DNA from: Synergistales bacterium
GTDB taxonomy: Bacteria > Synergistota > Synergistia > Synergistales > Aminiphilaceae
Length of the DNA: 49,940 bases
NCBI GenBank assembly: GCA_021736445.1
Contig: JAIPGA010000009.1
Coordinates: 1 to 49,940, forward strand
Reading direction: 5' to 3'
Positions 47,486-49,940 of this stretch are shown piece after piece. The translations under genes were made by a program, and so were the position numbers. A model generated the notes under the pieces. The model ran no database searches. It had not been told where the DNA came from and saw nothing but the letters and a program-made list of their open reading frames with translations. Within the stretch, counting starts at the first letter, position 1. Each line of letters opens with the position of its first letter.

Positions 47486-49409
47486 CAATCAGCAGGTCCT
47501 CTCTGGACACTCGCTCCTGACCGAACAGGACATCTACCTCTTCAAGGAGGGACGGCACACCCAGCTGTACGATAAGATGGGCGCCCATCCCTGCACCTTC
47601 CGGGGCAGGGATGGGGTGCAGTTTGCCCTGTGGGCGCCAAACGCCAGGGCCGTGTCGGTGGTCGGCGAGTGGAACCGGTGGACACCGGGGACACATCAGC
47701 TGACTGCACGCGGGGACGAATCGGGCATCTGGGAGGGGTTTCTCCCCGATGTCGGCCCGGGGGAACTCTACAAGTACCACATCGAGTCGCGCTACAACGG
47801 CTTCCACGTAGACAAGGGAGACCCCTTCGCCTTTCGCTGGGAGCTCTCTCCGAGAACGGCATCCATCATCCACAGCCTGGAGTTCCCCTGGCAGGATGAA
47901 CGGTGGCTCGAGACCCGGCGGGACAGCAACACCCTGGAAGCACCCATGTCGGTCTACGAATGCCACCTGGGGTCCTGGATGCAGAAGGAGGGCAGCGAAC
48001 GGCACCTCGGCTATCGAGAGATAGCGCCGCTTCTGGCGAGCCATCTCCACGACCAGGGCTTCACCCATGTGGAGTTCCTCCCCATCATGGAACATCCCTT
48101 CTACGGCTCCTGGGGCTACCAGACACTGGGCTATTTCGCCCCCACCAGCCGCTACGGCACCCCCGAGGAATTCATGTATCTCGTCGACTACCTCCACAAC
48201 GCCGGGATAGGGGTGCTGCTGGACTGGGTGCCCTCCCACTTCCCCGGCGACGAGCACGGGTTGATCTACTTCGACGGCACCCACCTCTATGAACACGCCG
48301 ATCCACGCAAGGGATTCCACCCCCACTGGAAGAGCTATATCTTCAACCTGGGGCGCAACGAGGTGCGGAGCTTCCTGCTCAGCAGCGCCCACTTCTGGAT
48401 CGATCGCTTCCACGCCGACGGACTGCGCATCGACGCCGTGGCCTCCATGCTCTACCTTGACTACGGCCGGGAAGGGGAGGACTGGATCCCCAACGAGTAT
48501 GGCGGGCGGGAAGACCTGGAATCCATCGCCTTCCTGAGAGACCTCAACGAGTCGCTCTACCGCGACCATCCCGGCATCCAGACCATCGCCGAGGAGTCCA
48601 CCGCCTGGCCCATGGTCTCCCAGCCTGTCTACGTGGGGGGACTGGGCTTCGGGATGAAGTGGAACATGGGCTGGATGCACGACACGCTGGACTACTTCAA
48701 CCAGGATCCCATCTTCCGCAAGTACCACCACGGCGAGCTGACCTTCAGCATCATGTACGCCTTCAGCGAGAACTTCATGCTCCCCCTCTCCCACGACGAG
48801 GTGGTCCACGGCAAGGGTTCGCTGCTGGGGAAGATGCCCGGCGACCGGTGGCGTCGCTTCGCCAACCTCCGGCTGCTCTACGGCTACATGTTCACCCATC
48901 CCGGGAAGAAGCTGCTCTTCATGGGCGGCGAGTTCGGCCAGGAGAAGGAGTGGAACCACGAGGAAGGACTGCAGTGGGAGCTCCTCGAGGATCCCATGCA
49001 CACCGGACTGCTCCAGTGGCTGCGGGAGCTCAACACCGCCTATCGCGCCAATCCGGCTCTCCACGCCGGCGACTTCGACCCCGAAGGCTTCCGCTGGATC
49101 GACTGCGACGATGTGGAAAACAGCGTCTTCACCTATCTGCGGAGCACCCCTCGGGCCCAACCCATTCTGGTGGCCTGCAACTGCACCCCCATGCCGCGGC
49201 AGAACTACCGCATCGGCGTCCCCTCCAAGGGGCGCTGGAAGGAGCTGCTGAACAGCGACGGCAAGGAGTACGGCGGCAGCGGCCAGGGGAACTTCGGCGG
49301 CGTGGCGACGACCCCGATCCCCTACCACGGCTACAACCAGTCGCTGACGCTCACTCTGCCGCCGCTGGCCACGCTGATCATGCAGCTGGAGGATACGACG
49401 GAGTCATGA
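47472..49409 (+). CDS. glgB: 1,4-alpha-glucan branching enzyme
   Basis: GH13 enzyme that introduces alpha-1,6 branches into the GlgE product. The 645-aa protein has an N-terminal CBM48-type domain (about 30-130), the catalytic barrel with Asp321 in LRIDAVASMLYLDYGR, the AEEST pair Glu374/Glu375 and Asp442 in LSHDEVVHGKGSLL, and a C-terminal beta domain. ATG 47472 lies inside the treS-mak 3' end, showing tight coupling. Length is typical for GlgB lacking the extra N-terminal domain. Confidence 0.96.
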   Translation: MTDSNNQQVLSGHSLLTEQDIYLFKEGRHTQLYDKMGAHPCTFRGRDGVQFALWAPNARAVSVVGEWNRWTPGTHQLTARGDESGIWEGFLPDVGPGELYKYHIESRYNGFHVDKGDPFAFRWELSPRTASIIHSLEFPWQDERWLETRRDSNTLEAPMSVYECHLGSWMQKEGSERHLGYREIAPLLASHLHDQGFTHVEFLPIMEHPFYGSWGYQTLGYFAPTSRYGTPEEFMYLVDYLHNAGIGVLLDWVPSHFPGDEHGLIYFDGTHLYEHADPRKGFHPHWKSYIFNLGRNEVRSFLLSSAHFWIDRFHADGLRIDAVASMLYLDYGREGEDWIPNEYGGREDLESIAFLRDLNESLYRDHPGIQTIAEESTAWPMVSQPVYVGGLGFGMKWNMGWMHDTLDYFNQDPIFRKYHHGELTFSIMYAFSENFMLPLSHDEVVHGKGSLLGKMPGDRWRRFANLRLLYGYMFTHPGKKLLFMGGEFGQEKEWNHEEGLQWELLEDPMHTGLLQWLRELNTAYRANPALHAGDFDPEGFRWIDCDDVENSVFTYLRSTPRAQPILVACNCTPMPRQNYRIGVPSKGRWKELLNSDGKEYGGSGQGNFGGVATTPIPYHGYNQSLTLTLPPLATLIMQLEDTTES

Positions 49410-49940
49410 GCATCGGCGCCCGGCTGACCGACCAGGGAGCCACCTTCTCCCTCTGGGCGCCCTGCGCCGAGCGTGTGGAGGTGTGCTGCCGGAACGACGC
49501 GGGCCAATGGACCGAAGCGCTCGCCCCGCAGACGGAGGGATACTGGGGACACGCCATCCCGGGACTGACCGCCGGTACCCGGTACATGTACCGCCTCGAC
49601 GGCGGTCCCTGGCGGCCCGACCCGGCCTCCCACTTCCAGCCGGAGGGGGTGCACGGCCCCTCGGCACTGGTGGATCATGGCTTCGACTGGCGGGACAAGG
49701 TCTGGCGCGGTGTTCCCATGGAAGAGATGATCATCTACGAACTCCACACCGGCACCTTCACGCCGGAAGGGAGCTTCGACGCCGTCATCCCCAGGCTCGA
49801 CGACCTGCGGGAGCTGGGCGTCAACGCGATCGAGCTCATGCCGGTGGCCCAGTTCCCGGGAAGGCGGAACTGGGGCTACGACGGTGTGGATCTCTTCGCC
49901 GTCCAGAACAGCTACGGCGGCCCCCAGGGCCTCAAGCGGC
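49406..49940 (+). CDS. treZ: Malto-oligosyltrehalose trehalohydrolase, 5' part
   Basis: Partial gene cut by the window end; 178 codons are visible from ATG 49406, which overlaps the glgB stop (ATGA). The N-terminal CBM48-like domain (MSIGARLTDQGATFSLWAP), the PDPASHFQPEGVHGPSALVD stretch and IIYELHTGTFTPEGSF at the start of the barrel are characteristic of TreZ rather than of the debranching enzyme GlgX. TreZ releases trehalose from maltooligosyl-trehalose; with a TreY, expected downstream, it would return glucan to trehalose. Confidence 0.88.
   Translation, partial: MSIGARLTDQGATFSLWAPCAERVEVCCRNDAGQWTEALAPQTEGYWGHAIPGLTAGTRYMYRLDGGPWRPDPASHFQPEGVHGPSALVDHGFDWRDKVWRGVPMEEMIIYELHTGTFTPEGSFDAVIPRLDDLRELGVNAIELMPVAQFPGRRNWGYDGVDLFAVQNSYGGPQGLKR

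Noticed and set aside
42378-49328. Three long minus-strand frames opposite glgE, treS-mak and glgB
   Set aside because: Shadows of the glucan operon; the plus-strand genes have complete catalytic motifs and overlapping start/stop codons.
1-49940. CRISPR array, insertion sequence or prophage
   Set aside because: No regularly spaced repeats, transposase, integrase or phage structural gene was seen; base composition and gene density are even throughout.

Overview
The window is GC-rich, densely coded bacterial chromosome with no rRNA, insertion sequence, prophage or CRISPR array. The gene set suggests an anaerobic, amino-acid-fermenting bacterium, most likely of the Synergistota: a 2-oxoacid:ferredoxin oxidoreductase beside phosphotransbutyrylase, the OrtAB thiolase of anaerobic ornithine degradation, a TRAP transporter in an amino-acid cluster, rubrerythrin, and a probable selenoprotein. 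The phylum is an inference from content, not from a marker gene.

Layout. 40-4980 (minus): phosphotransbutyrylase, an unknown protein, then korB and a fused gamma-alpha korA, forming acyl-CoA from 2-oxoacids and conserving it as acyl-phosphate. 5271-6375 (plus): DUF554 membrane protein, a 53-aa zinc-ribbon protein and tRNA-Val. 6734-22070 (minus): one long run of mostly overlapping genes, rnj-uppP-DUF4321-maf-DUF5693-csaB-two transketolase-like halves-ftsE-ftsX-LytM/EnvC-ctpA-yibQ-purA-rimI. It is an envelope/division superoperon with a strong promoter in front of rnj. 22355-25839 (plus): tRNA-Gln, tRNA-Glu, lspA, ybaK, tex. 25823-28616 (minus): a UmuC-type polymerase, then ccdA and a membrane-anchored thioredoxin whose first active-site cysteine codon is UGA. 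28809-29583: two small unknown genes.

29785-39631 (minus): an amino-acid catabolic cluster of ortA-ortB, alanine racemase, TRAP DctQ-DctM-DctP, class III aminotransferase, M20 peptidase and D-cysteine desulfhydrase-like enzyme. OrtAB makes D-alanine and acetyl-CoA, so the racemase next door has an obvious substrate. The cluster has a consensus promoter and a long leader. 39990-41792 (minus): MFS exporter and rubrerythrin, the latter with a perfect palindrome over its promoter. 42120-49940 (plus): glgE, a treS-maltokinase fusion, glgB and the start of treZ, a compact GlgE pathway linking trehalose to branched alpha-glucan.

The most interesting item is the two-gene ccdA plus UPAC-thioredoxin unit (27350-28616). 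A UGA sits exactly at the nucleophilic cysteine of the CxxC motif and coding continues in frame on both sides. This points to a membrane-anchored, extracytoplasmic selenocysteine thioredoxin fed by CcdA. Second is the pair of transketolase-like halves with altered cofactor and substrate motifs inside the envelope operon.
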